Positions 5,506 through 11,942 of a stretch of DNA of 11,942 bases are shown here, piece after piece. Both the position numbers and the translations under genes were made by a program. The stretch's first letter is position 1. Every line of letters starts with the position of its first letter. Below the pieces are notes generated by a model, which saw only the letters and a program-made list of their open reading frames with translations, was not told where the DNA came from and did no database searches. The stretch spans positions 1 to 11,942 of the forward strand of contig CAKSEM010000026.1 of assembly GCA_934446485.1 (NCBI GenBank), given 5' to 3'. Source of the DNA: an uncultured Eubacteriales bacterium (lineage in GTDB: Bacteria; Bacillota; Clostridia; Oscillospirales; CAG-272).

Positions 5506-6837
5506 TCAAATATCGCCGAAGGTACATATGTATGTCATTCCCGACAGATCGTACTTGCTCGTTAGAGATACACTCTCCCCGATCCTCGGCGCATGGATGA
5601 AATGAAAGCTGCCGTCAGACGGGTCGTATCCGAGATAAAGCAATGTGTGTCCGCGATAATACACCGCCGTCGGAAAATGCACACCCGCAAGACGCACCGC
5701 CGTCTCGTGAGGAGGCAGCGTACGCAGATCGTCGTGCGATCCAACCGTCCGGCACTGCTCTCCCGTATCTCGCGGAAGACGGAAACCGAAGGTGCTCATC
5801 ACATTCAGGACGAAGCCCGAGCAATCCACGCCGCCGCCGCGGCCGCCCCAGCTGTACTCGGTCCCCGCATACTTGAACGCCTGTGAAATAAAGTTGCGGT
5901 ACGTGAACGGCAAATATCCGCGTCTGACACCGTGTGCCGATACATACTCGCGACCCGATATAAGCATACCTCCCGAATCACGCAGCGGGACAGACACCGT
6001 GTAGCCGTCGCCGTCCCGTTTTTCAAGGGGCAGGCGCACTCCCATATCGCATATAACATCTCCGACCTTTAGGCGCGCATCCGTAACCGTCAGAAATTCC
6101 GTCGGCTCGGCAAAACTCAGCCACAGGGCATCATCATCGGTTACAGCAACGGCTCCTGCCGAAATCCATCCGAAATAATTGTACGCCTGAGCAAGAACGA
6201 ACTCACCATCCGTGCTGACATAGAGCACAAGTATCGGTGAAAACGCCGGCACCTCCGTCAGCTGAAGCGTGTCATAAGGATCTCCCGGCGCTTCAAAATA
6301 CGGCATATCGCATGGGAGCCGACGCATATCAGCGCGCCTTGTGACGATTCCCCTCCACACACGATTCTCGCGTTCCACGGTATCCAACCCGCGCAGTCCG
6401 AGCGTCGCGTAGTACTCATCTTGCGTGACCTCGCGTCCGCCGGACGTGTACTTCGGAAGTCCGCTTTCGCCGAGTCGGTTCAGCATAGCTGTCAATTCTC
6501 CGCCGGAGATGCTTTCGCCGAAATCGGAAAAAGAAACGACGGTATCTGACTCAGACCTCATTCGTTCATTTTCGGATGCTATATCGGATTCCGTCATAAT
6601 AACGGCATCCGGGTCATCCGATGTAGAGAGCCATCGCTCCGCCTCAGGCGGGATCGGCTCCTCCGGCGGCTCAGTTTCACTTTCCGTCGCCGGGACGGTC
6701 TCTGTCACCGGAGCTTCGCTTTCTGTGCTTACAGAAGATTCGCGTTGGTGCGACACGCCTTCCGTGGCATCTCCGCCGCCGCGGGCACACGAGGCAAGCA
6801 TCAGTATAGCGATCGCCATAATTAAAACTTTTTTCAA
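5506..6837 (-). CDS. NlpC/P60 family cell-wall hydrolase lipoprotein with SH3-like domain
   Basis: This 443-aa protein is a predicted surface-anchored cysteine peptidase cutting within or next to peptidoglycan stem peptides. I chose a TTG start at 6837: GGAGG (6850-6846) lies 8 nt upstream and it gives a clean lipoprotein signal, KKVLIMAIAILM followed by lipobox LASC with the lipidated Cys at 17. A Ser/Thr/Glu/Pro-rich linker follows (about 25-65). An SH3b-like domain (about 163-231, IVTRRADMRRLP through FGWISAGAVAV) precedes the C-terminal NlpC/P60 domain with Cys339 (DCSGF), His397 (RGHTLLYLG) and His415 (FIHAPR) as the catalytic triad. The order resembles the SH3b1/SH3b2-NlpC family of amidases that recycle wall peptides. 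No promoter is visible directly upstream; transcription probably comes from the 107-aa gene through a folded intergenic region. Confidence 0.9.
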   Translation of the reverse strand: MKKVLIMAIAILMLASCARGGGDATEGVSHQRESSVSTESEAPVTETVPATESETEPPEEPIPPEAERWLSTSDDPDAVIMTESDIASENERMRSESDTVVSFSDFGESISGGELTAMLNRLGESGLPKYTSGGREVTQDEYYATLGLRGLDTVERENRVWRGIVTRRADMRRLPCDMPYFEAPGDPYDTLQLTEVPAFSPILVLYVSTDGEFVLAQAYNYFGWISAGAVAVTDDDALWLSFAEPTEFLTVTDARLKVGDVICDMGVRLPLEKRDGDGYTVSVPLRDSGGMLISGREYVSAHGVRRGYLPFTYRNFISQAFKYAGTEYSWGGRGGGVDCSGFVLNVMSTFGFRLPRDTGEQCRTVGSHDDLRTLPPHETAVRLAGVHFPTAVYYRGHTLLYLGYDPSDGSFHFIHAPRIGESVSLTSKYDLSGMTYICTFGDI

Positions 6838-6867
6838 ATTCTGAACCTCCGACGGCAAAACAAATAT

Positions 6868-6910
6868 CGCCGCGCTCCGATCCCGCGAAGGGGACTTGCG
6901 TAGCGCGGCG
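6868..6910 (-). terminator. Terminator/attenuator-like stem upstream of the NlpC/P60 gene
   Basis: CGCCGCGCT (6910-6902) pairs perfectly with AGCGCGGCG (6876-6868). Inside, TCCC (6894-6891) pairs with GGGA (6884-6881) around CTTCGC. The outer stem is followed on the minus strand by ATATTTGTTTTG, a T-rich tract. It ends 31 nt before the TTG start of the lipoprotein gene, which has no separate promoter downstream of it, so it may act as an attenuator rather than a complete stop. Confidence 0.55.
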
Positions 6911-6911
6911 G

Positions 6912-6931
6912 GAGGCACCGCACAGTGCCTC
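6912..6931 (-). terminator. 7-bp hairpin overlapping the stop codon of the 107-aa gene
   Basis: GAGGCAC (6931-6925) and GTGCCTC (6918-6912) form a perfect stem with a 6-nt loop. The stem takes in the last two bases of the TGA stop (6932-6930). It sits directly before the larger stem at 6910-6868 and probably forms one folded unit with it; translation to the stop would unfold its 5' arm. Confidence 0.45.
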
Positions 6932-7253
6932 AGTGCTTATTAGACAGGTATCTCTCGAGCCATATGAGCCCGATCTCAAAAGCGTCGTAAAATCCGCTCT
7001 TCATGTCCTGCTTGACTATCCTCTCATGATCCGGAAGAGACTTATCCGTCCTCAGAATCTGGATCAGGATCTTGTCGGGAACCGTCTGCCCGCCCTCTTC
7101 CTTTGTAGTCATTCTTATCATCTGAAGGATATACTCATCGTCCATGCTGCCGTAGCAAATGACATTGTCCTCTCTGACCAACGGCTGACCGCGGTACATG
7201 AGATATCTGCCATCCACCGTCGAGACGACCTTGAAGTCTTTAGCATCTGCCAT
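6930..7253 (-). CDS. Conserved-looking small protein of unknown function (107 aa)
   Basis: I do not recognise a named family. The ATG at 7253 has a perfect GGAGG (7265-7261) 7 nt upstream and a near-consensus promoter, so this is a real, well expressed gene. The protein is soluble, with no signal peptide or membrane segment, and mildly acidic to neutral. It starts MADAKDFKVVSTVDGRYLMY, with a short beta-rich core containing GQPLVREDNVICYGSMDDEY (22-41), then VPDKILIQILRTD (58-70) and a C-terminal helix-like part DAFEIGLIWLERYL (90-103). Similar short proteins seem familiar to me from Clostridia genomes, but without any assigned function. It is the first gene of the transcript that continues to the NlpC/P60 lipoprotein. 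An upstream alternative start at 7274 would overlap the promoter leader and has no ribosome binding site. Confidence 0.85.
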   Translation of the reverse strand: MADAKDFKVVSTVDGRYLMYRGQPLVREDNVICYGSMDDEYILQMIRMTTKEEGGQTVPDKILIQILRTDKSLPDHERIVKQDMKSGFYDAFEIGLIWLERYLSNKH

Positions 7254-7288
7254 ATCTGTTCCTCCGTCCCTCAATTTATAAACACACT

Positions 7289-7306
7289 ATGTATTGTACT
7301 ATACAT
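7289..7306. repeat. 18-bp near-perfect palindrome over the -10 box, operator candidate
   Basis: On the minus strand ATGTATAGTACAATACAT is palindromic in eight of nine base pairs, with only one A/A mismatch. It covers the whole -10 hexamer (7298-7293). Part of the symmetry may simply follow from the A/T-rich -10 sequence, so a repressor site is a hypothesis. Confidence 0.4.
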
Positions 7307-7321
7307 TATGCCGTTTGTCAA
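7293..7321 (-). promoter_or_regulatory. Near-consensus sigma-A promoter of the 107-aa gene
   Basis: A perfect TTGACA (7321-7316) and TACAAT (7298-7293) are separated by 17 nt. Transcription would start near 7286, leaving a leader of about 33 nt to the ATG at 7253. This is the best-matching promoter in the window. Confidence 0.85.
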
Positions 7322-7349
7322 GTCGCGGAGCCGTATGGCACCGTGCACA

Positions 7350-7940
7350 TCACTTCTGCGGATCGAGATACTTCCAGTACTTCCTTATGTAGTCGATCCC
7401 CGACCAAAGCGTCATGACCGTCATAGCTGCTATCGTGATATACGAGAGCAGGTGAAGGTCTCGGAATATCGGCCACGGGAGCACAACAGGCTCAAGGAGG
7501 ACCGCAACTATGCACGACATCTGCGTCGTCGTCTTTATCTTTCCGAGCCAGCTTGCGGCGATAACGAGTCCGCTCCGTTCTGCTGCCACAAGTCTGATCG
7601 ATGTCACGGCAAGCTCGCGGAACATGACCACTGCAGCCGCCCACACGAACACAGATCTCAGATAGTCAAATCTGACAAGGATTCCCAGCATTGCGGCAAA
7701 AACAAGAAATTTGTCGGCAAGCGGATCCATCAGCTTACCGAAATCGGTGATAAGATTATACTTACGTGCGATCTTTCCGTCGATCATATCGGTAAGCGAT
7801 GTCGCTGCAAAGAGCACTGCCGCCAATATCCTCACAGCTGTATCGCTCATCGGGAGCGGAGCCGCAAGAATAACAAGAAACACAGGAACCATGCATATGC
7901 GAAAGACCGTAAGCCTGTTAGGTATATTCATCTTAGCCAT
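7350..7940 (-). CDS. pgsA: CDP-diacylglycerol-glycerol-3-phosphate 3-phosphatidyltransferase
   Basis: This integral membrane enzyme joins glycerol-3-phosphate to CDP-diacylglycerol, giving phosphatidylglycerophosphate, the precursor of phosphatidylglycerol. The complete CDP-alcohol phosphotransferase motif is present: Asp54-Gly55, Ala58-Arg59, Gly68, Asp72 and Asp76, with a further Asp at 51. The N-terminus MNIPNRLTVFRI is typical of PgsA, and the 196-aa length and several hydrophobic helices fit. I chose ATG 7940 because AGGAGAGG (7956-7949) is well placed in front; GTG 7949 overlaps that site and ATG 7931 is a weaker alternative. It follows rimO by 17 nt and shares its promoter. A rimO-pgsA pair is common in Clostridia, often ahead of cinA and recA, but the downstream genes here are different. 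Confidence 0.95.
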   Translation of the reverse strand: MAKMNIPNRLTVFRICMVPVFLVILAAPLPMSDTAVRILAAVLFAATSLTDMIDGKIARKYNLITDFGKLMDPLADKFLVFAAMLGILVRFDYLRSVFVWAAAVVMFRELAVTSIRLVAAERSGLVIAASWLGKIKTTTQMSCIVAVLLEPVVLPWPIFRDLHLLSYITIAAMTVMTLWSGIDYIRKYWKYLDPQK

Positions 7941-7957
7941 CGTGAACACCTCTCCTT

Positions 7958-9325
7958 TTATCCGACACTGCCGGTAATGAGCGCCTCACCTACGAGATCG
8001 TAGTCAAGAGCCTCGTTGATCCGCACATCTATCATCGCGCCCTCATTCACGGGCGTGTCTGACGTAAACCATATCTTTCCGTCTATATCGGCAGATTCGG
8101 CATAGCTCCTGCCGAAGTATGCCTCCGACACCGGATCGAAGCCTTCACACAGTACGCAGACCGTGCTGCCTATACGTGAGCGGTTAAATCTCTCGCTCAC
8201 ACCGAGCTGCGTCTTCATCAAGATATCGTACCTGTCCTGCGCCGTTTGAGGATCGATCTGTCCGTCAAACGAATATGCCGGAGTGTCCTCCTCACGGGAA
8301 TAAGTAAACGCACCGAAGCGCTCAAAGCCCGTCTCTTTTATATATTTGCAGAGCTCGGCAAAGTCGTCGTCGGTCTCTCCGGGGAATCCTACGATTGCCG
8401 TAGAACGGAGAACTATGCCCGGTACCCTTTCACGGAGACGCGCTACCGCAGAACGGATCGCGGTCTGTCCGCCGTGGCGGTTCATTCGGCGCAGCACCGA
8501 TTCGCTGATATGCTGCATGGGAATATCTATGTATTTTACAATCCGATCGTTGCATGCGATCTCGTCTATCAATTCATCCGTCAGCTTATCCGGATAGCAG
8601 TAAAGGAGCCTGATCCACGGCACTGATGTCGCCTCGGTGATCCGGCGCAGCAGCTCCGGCAGCCGATACTCACCATACAGGTCGATTCCGTAAGCGCTGG
8701 TGTCCTGTGCTATGATGTTTATTTCCTTGACACCCATTCCGTCAAGCTCGACAGCCTCCGCAACAATGTCCTCGATACTGCGGCTGCGCAGTCCGCCTCG
8801 GATCATCGGAATCGCGCAGTAAGTACAGCGGTTTGAGCAGCCCTCCGATATTTTGAGGTATGCCGTAGTCTCCCCCGTCGTAATTACGCGGTCTCCGCCG
8901 AGCGGGCACAGCTCCTTCGGATCGAATGCCGTAAACTTCTCGCCATCCCCGGCAGACTCGGATCTCTTGATGACGCTGTCTATCGCCTCGGCGATCCTGT
9001 GTATGCTTCCCACGCCGACTATCGCGTCTATCTCGGGCAGTTCACGGAACAGCTCCTCGCGATACCGCTCAGCCATGCATCCGCAAACGATGATCCCGCG
9101 CAGATGTCTGTGCTCCTTGAGCCACGCAACGTCAAGAATATTGTCAATAGATTCCTTCTTCGCACTCTCGATAAATGCGCAGGTGTTTACGATGATCACA
9201 TCCGCCTCGTGATCCTCGGGAGTGATCTCGTACCCCGCAGCCACGGCGTGGCGGAGCATTACCTCCGTATCGCACAGGTTTTTCGAGCACCCGAGCGAAA
9301 TAAACCCAACCTTGTATTTTCCCAT
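7958..9325 (-). CDS. rimO: Ribosomal protein S12 methylthiotransferase RimO
   Basis: RimO is a radical SAM enzyme with two iron-sulfur clusters that methylthiolates the conserved aspartate of ribosomal protein S12. The N-terminal UPF0004 domain carries the three cluster cysteines Cys13 (LGCSKNLCDTE), Cys49 (VNTCAF) and Cys83 (CGCMAE). The radical SAM motif CSNRCTYC gives Cys163, Cys167 and Cys170. A C-terminal TRAM domain (about 385-453) ends the protein. GCSKN near the start, rather than the GCQMN typical of MiaB, supports RimO over the tRNA enzymes MiaB and MtaB. I chose ATG 9325 with GGAG 5 nt upstream, giving 455 aa; an open stretch of 12 more codons upstream overlaps the leader hairpin and begins without a ribosome binding site. 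Confidence 0.95.
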   Translation of the reverse strand: MGKYKVGFISLGCSKNLCDTEVMLRHAVAAGYEITPEDHEADVIIVNTCAFIESAKKESIDNILDVAWLKEHRHLRGIIVCGCMAERYREELFRELPEIDAIVGVGSIHRIAEAIDSVIKRSESAGDGEKFTAFDPKELCPLGGDRVITTGETTAYLKISEGCSNRCTYCAIPMIRGGLRSRSIEDIVAEAVELDGMGVKEINIIAQDTSAYGIDLYGEYRLPELLRRITEATSVPWIRLLYCYPDKLTDELIDEIACNDRIVKYIDIPMQHISESVLRRMNRHGGQTAIRSAVARLRERVPGIVLRSTAIVGFPGETDDDFAELCKYIKETGFERFGAFTYSREEDTPAYSFDGQIDPQTAQDRYDILMKTQLGVSERFNRSRIGSTVCVLCEGFDPVSEAYFGRSYAESADIDGKIWFTSDTPVNEGAMIDVRINEALDYDLVGEALITGSVG

Positions 9326-9340
9326 CTTATCTCCATTGCA

Positions 9341-9357
9341 CGCCGCATACAGCGGCG
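9341..9357 (-). promoter_or_regulatory. Leader hairpin just upstream of the rimO RBS
   Basis: The minus strand reads CGCCGC-TGTAT-GCGGCG, a perfect 6-bp GC stem with a 5-nt loop. It sits in the approximately 50-nt leader, and its foot is exactly 6 nt from the GGAG at 9334-9331. It matches the position and core of the hairpin in front of the TIM-barrel gene. Confidence 0.5.
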
Positions 9358-9381
9358 GCATATCAAACTACATTCTATGAT

Positions 9382-9410
9382 ATTGTATCACACAATGTAT
9401 GCTTTTACAA
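9382..9410 (-). promoter_or_regulatory. Sigma-A-type promoter of rimO-pgsA, extended -10
   Basis: TTGTAA (9410-9405) and TACAAT (9387-9382) are 17 nt apart, and TG stands one base before the -10 as an extended element. Transcription would start near 9375. Confidence 0.75.
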
Positions 9411-9440
9411 GTTTTTATCCGAAATTTTTACGGTGCAGAA

Positions 9441-9469
9441 GCGGCGCCGCTCAAAATGAGCGACGCCGC
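9441..9469 (-). terminator. GC-rich hairpin after the beta-helix gene, probable terminator
   Basis: GCGGCG and CGCTCA (9441-9453) pair with TGAGCG and CGCCGC (9457-9469), giving two 6-bp blocks with one C/A mismatch and a 3-nt loop. It starts about 20 nt after the stop of the beta-helix gene. On the minus strand it is followed only by TTCTG, while the plus-strand side has AATTTTGTTT, so as a terminator for the minus strand it is imperfect. It may block transcription in both directions between this gene and the rimO promoter. Confidence 0.5.
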
Positions 9470-9488
9470 AATTTTGTTTACCGTGCAG

Positions 9489-11942
9489 TCAGACCGAACC
9501 GCGCCTTTGTGCCACGGTGCCGGTCATAAAGAACGCAAGGTTCCGTTCAGCCTCCGTCGAGCCCGTGTAATAATAGTACCGTCCGGACGACTCTATACCG
9601 ATCGATCCGAAATACGACAGATATCTGTAATCATACGGAACATCTGTATGCGTACCCTTGAACGCATACGAATGTGAGGTATGCAGACTGATCGATTCGC
9701 TCGTAGTCGTAGCATTTACAAAGAGCGGGTTCAGAATGTATTCGTTCCCGCAGATCTGCCATCCGCGCTTCTGCGTATCCGTTGAGAAGTGCGGTCCGAA
9801 GAGCTGCCCGGCCGCGTACATGATCGTGTTGTCGCGGATGACGCAGTTTTCCATCTCGCCGTATGTGCAGAATACATCGCCGAGCCGGTGCTCCTCCTGC
9901 CGCTGGCAGATACCGTATCCAATATACGCCATTATGTTGTCATGAACACTAATATTGATGAGCTTATTCATAGCCACACCGTAGCCGTCAACGGCACCGG
10001 AATGGTTCCATATCTCAAATCCGTTGCCGCAGGCGACAACGACATTGTCCGCAAGCTCAACGTTCTGAATAATATACTGTTCTCCGCTCCATTCGTCGGT
10101 GCTCTGGAGCGACAGCGGTCCGTCGCCGATATCGTGGCAGTAGTTGCCGATCAGGCGCGTGCCGTCGGAGGCACCGAAGATCTCGATGCCGCTTTCTATC
10201 GATGCAAGGCTTCCCGCGATATATCCGAACTCACAGTTTGTGACGAGCAGGTTCTTTCCTCCGACTGCCGCACCCCAGTATGACGAATACTTAATAGCCA
10301 AATTGTCAAGTCTCAAATCTGACGAACCGCCGGCAATGCAGTAGCCCTGCCGTGACACGCGGATCTCATCAAAAGAGTCCGACGGATTGCCGCCGTCCCA
10401 GTAGAGGTAGAGCCGCCCCGCATTCTTGTCGTGGAAGAATTCGTAGTTGTTGTGAAGTGCTTCTCCGATATTTGCGCACGAGGTACCGCCCGTATGGAAG
10501 TACGTGACACCGTCGCCGCTCAGGATACCGTAATCCTTGGTCATGATACCCTCACCGAACGGAACATCCGTATCGGGATTCTCAAGATCAGGCACCACTC
10601 TCACACCGATCGCTTCGCCGTCATTAAATATGATGTTCCCGATATCGCACTTGTCGCCGCCGCACCATTCCGGATTGGGATCGATCTCGTCGAGCACCCA
10701 GATATTGTCGTAATCCGTTTTGAGCCACACGCCCGTGTTTCCGATGTTGCGGAAATCCACAGCGCACGAGAAGAGCGGCTTCTCACCCTTGCCGTATGCA
10801 CCGTAGGTCACGCCGCTCTCAACCGTGAGGCAGGTAACGGTCTGATTGTTGTACTTCTCCGCGTAGAACTCGCTTCCGCGCTCAAAGAGAACCGCATCCC
10901 CTCGCTTCGGGATAGATATGGCATCACCGTTGTTGAGATATCTGTACAGCTTGGTGAGCGAACGCCACGGAGTTTCGGGTGTGAGACCGTCGTTTGAGTC
11001 GTCGCCGTTTATCGATGAAATGTAGTAAACCTTGTGCCCCGACGACGTAAAATCTTCGGGATCGATAGCATCGGGAGAGGCAAGGATCTCGTTTGTACGG
11101 CGCGCCAGCTTACTTGCGGCACCTGCCTCAACATCGGACGTAAGCTCCTCCCAGAAGGTATTTGAATACCTGTAATAATTCTTGAAATAGTCAGCCTGTG
11201 ACGCCGATTCGAATGCATCTGCCGATGCCTGATCCGCAAAGAACGCAATGTATCGGATGTTGAAGTGTCCGTCTCCCGTGTATCCGTCAGCAAACGCATT
11301 CACGAGGATGTGAGAAACATCAACGTTGCTGTTGACACCGGGTGCGTGCTTCTTGGGTGTCATCGACGCATCTGCCAGCACCTCCGGATCTCTCTTCAGC
11401 TCCGGATGAGCTTCCGCAAGCGCGGTCAGATCGGCACTTGCCGTAGAGAAACCGCCGTCCGGATCACCCTTCGTCAGCGTAAAATGCTCGGTAAACGAGG
11501 TTATGTAGGAGTTCCCGACCCACTCGGCTCCGACATTTGTCGGATTCACGGCGTATTCTCCCGTAAGAGCTTCGGGCTCATCGTACCCGTCGTAGGAGTA
11601 GCATATCTTCACGATCGGCGTGCGCCCGATTTCAACACCGAGCTCCGTCGTGCAGACACCGACCGACACCGACGACTTGTGGTTGTTTTTCTCTGCCGTA
11701 TCGGCATCGTAATATGTCACAAGGAACGGATAGTCACCGCTGTCGGTGTCAAGATCCGATCCGAGCGCCGATGAGAAGCCCGTTCCGCTCCAGTAGAGGT
11801 ACTTCGCGCCGTAGATCACACTGCTGTCAGACGCCTTCGGCATATACCCCTGCCAAGCCTTCTCTGTGGCACGGATGAGGTTCCCGATGAGCGTCGCCAT
11901 CTCAGCACGCGTGATCTCAGACTTCGGGTTGTAGTTCACGTT
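9489..11942 (-). CDS. SLH-domain surface protein with right-handed parallel beta-helix (N-terminus outside window)
   Basis: The frame is open for 817 codons and continues past the right edge, so the start is not seen; the GTG near 11939 is an internal valine. The first visible residues, NPKSEITRAEMATLIGNLI, are the second half of an S-layer homology repeat, which binds pyruvylated wall polysaccharide. Residues about 45-295 are a region I cannot assign, with beta-rich parts and IRYIAFFADQASADAF near 228-243. From about 303 a secreted beta-helix begins with VYYISSINGDDSNDGLTPET and runs to about 740, with repeated short strands such as LLVTNCEFGYI, IGNYCHDIG, VELADNVVV and ISVHDNIMAYIG. Such folds are typical of polysaccharide lyases and glycoside hydrolases. 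No catalytic residues can be named, so a binding-only role is possible. The protein is probably exported and cell-surface bound. Confidence 0.88.
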   Translation of the reverse strand, partial: NVNYNPKSEITRAEMATLIGNLIRATEKAWQGYMPKASDSSVIYGAKYLYWSGTGFSSALGSDLDTDSGDYPFLVTYYDADTAEKNNHKSSVSVGVCTTELGVEIGRTPIVKICYSYDGYDEPEALTGEYAVNPTNVGAEWVGNSYITSFTEHFTLTKGDPDGGFSTASADLTALAEAHPELKRDPEVLADASMTPKKHAPGVNSNVDVSHILVNAFADGYTGDGHFNIRYIAFFADQASADAFESASQADYFKNYYRYSNTFWEELTSDVEAGAASKLARRTNEILASPDAIDPEDFTSSGHKVYYISSINGDDSNDGLTPETPWRSLTKLYRYLNNGDAISIPKRGDAVLFERGSEFYAEKYNNQTVTCLTVESGVTYGAYGKGEKPLFSCAVDFRNIGNTGVWLKTDYDNIWVLDEIDPNPEWCGGDKCDIGNIIFNDGEAIGVRVVPDLENPDTDVPFGEGIMTKDYGILSGDGVTYFHTGGTSCANIGEALHNNYEFFHDKNAGRLYLYWDGGNPSDSFDEIRVSRQGYCIAGGSSDLRLDNLAIKYSSYWGAAVGGKNLLVTNCEFGYIAGSLASIESGIEIFGASDGTRLIGNYCHDIGDGPLSLQSTDEWSGEQYIIQNVELADNVVVACGNGFEIWNHSGAVDGYGVAMNKLINISVHDNIMAYIGYGICQRQEEHRLGDVFCTYGEMENCVIRDNTIMYAAGQLFGPHFSTDTQKRGWQICGNEYILNPLFVNATTTSESISLHTSHSYAFKGTHTDVPYDYRYLSYFGSIGIESSGRYYYYTGSTEAERNLAFFMTGTVAQRRGSV

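Noticed and set aside
7322..7350. Terminator after pgsA
   Set aside because: The only stem (GGTGCC with GGCTCC) has a central mismatch and no T-run; I see no credible terminator in this short gap.
6933..8003. Long plus-strand open frame of 356 codons
   Set aside because: It lies opposite the 107-aa gene, pgsA and the end of rimO. Its translation is rich in His, Arg and Cys with no domain, and no ribosome binding site precedes it.
1..11942. CRISPR array, tRNA, riboswitch, toxin-antitoxin or defence gene cluster
   Set aside because: I saw no regularly spaced repeats, no tRNA-like cloverleaf, no long structured leader other than the SRP RNA, and no relevant protein families in the minus-strand genes.

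Overview
The window is a chromosomal stretch from a low-GC-branch Gram-positive, most likely an uncultured Clostridia (Bacillota) member of roughly 50-55% G+C as judged by eye. The evidence is a Bacillus/Clostridium-type large SRP RNA followed by dnaX-ybaB-recR (the same order as scr-dnaX-yaaK-recR in Bacillus subtilis), a monoderm-style NlpC/P60 lipoprotein, an SLH-anchored surface protein and strong AGGAGG-type ribosome binding sites. Every gene I can support is on the minus strand, so the window reads right to left.

Layout in transcription order: (a) 11942-9489, the 3' part of a large surface protein with an SLH repeat and a right-handed beta-helix. (b) 9410-7350, a promoter, then rimO (ribosomal protein S12 methylthiotransferase) and pgsA (phosphatidylglycerophosphate synthase), 17 nt apart. 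(c) 7321-5506, a near-consensus promoter with a palindrome over its -10, a 107-aa protein of unknown function, a strongly folded intergenic region and an NlpC/P60 lipoprotein. (d) 5483-2423, a promoter, a processed leader, the SRP RNA, dnaX, ybaB and recR. (e) 2407-180, a promoter, a TIM-barrel sugar isomerase/epimerase-like protein and an AI-2E family membrane protein. (f) 163-1, the left end of an insertion sequence that looks IS3-like, carrying the first codons of its OrfA.

Most of the content is core housekeeping: replication clamp loader and recombination repair, protein targeting, ribosome modification, phospholipid synthesis. Envelope functions (lipoprotein hydrolase, SLH beta-helix protein, PgsA, AI-2E protein) are interspersed. 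I found no defence system, CRISPR array, tRNA, riboswitch or other obviously new multi-gene system.

The points most worth a second look are RNA-level: a 13-bp hairpin that buries the transposase ribosome binding site, alternative stems in the SRP RNA leader, two unlinked mRNAs with a 6-bp GC hairpin exactly 6 nt upstream of the ribosome binding site, a terminator-like structure between the 107-aa gene and the lipoprotein gene, and an 18-bp near-palindrome over the promoter of the 107-aa gene.
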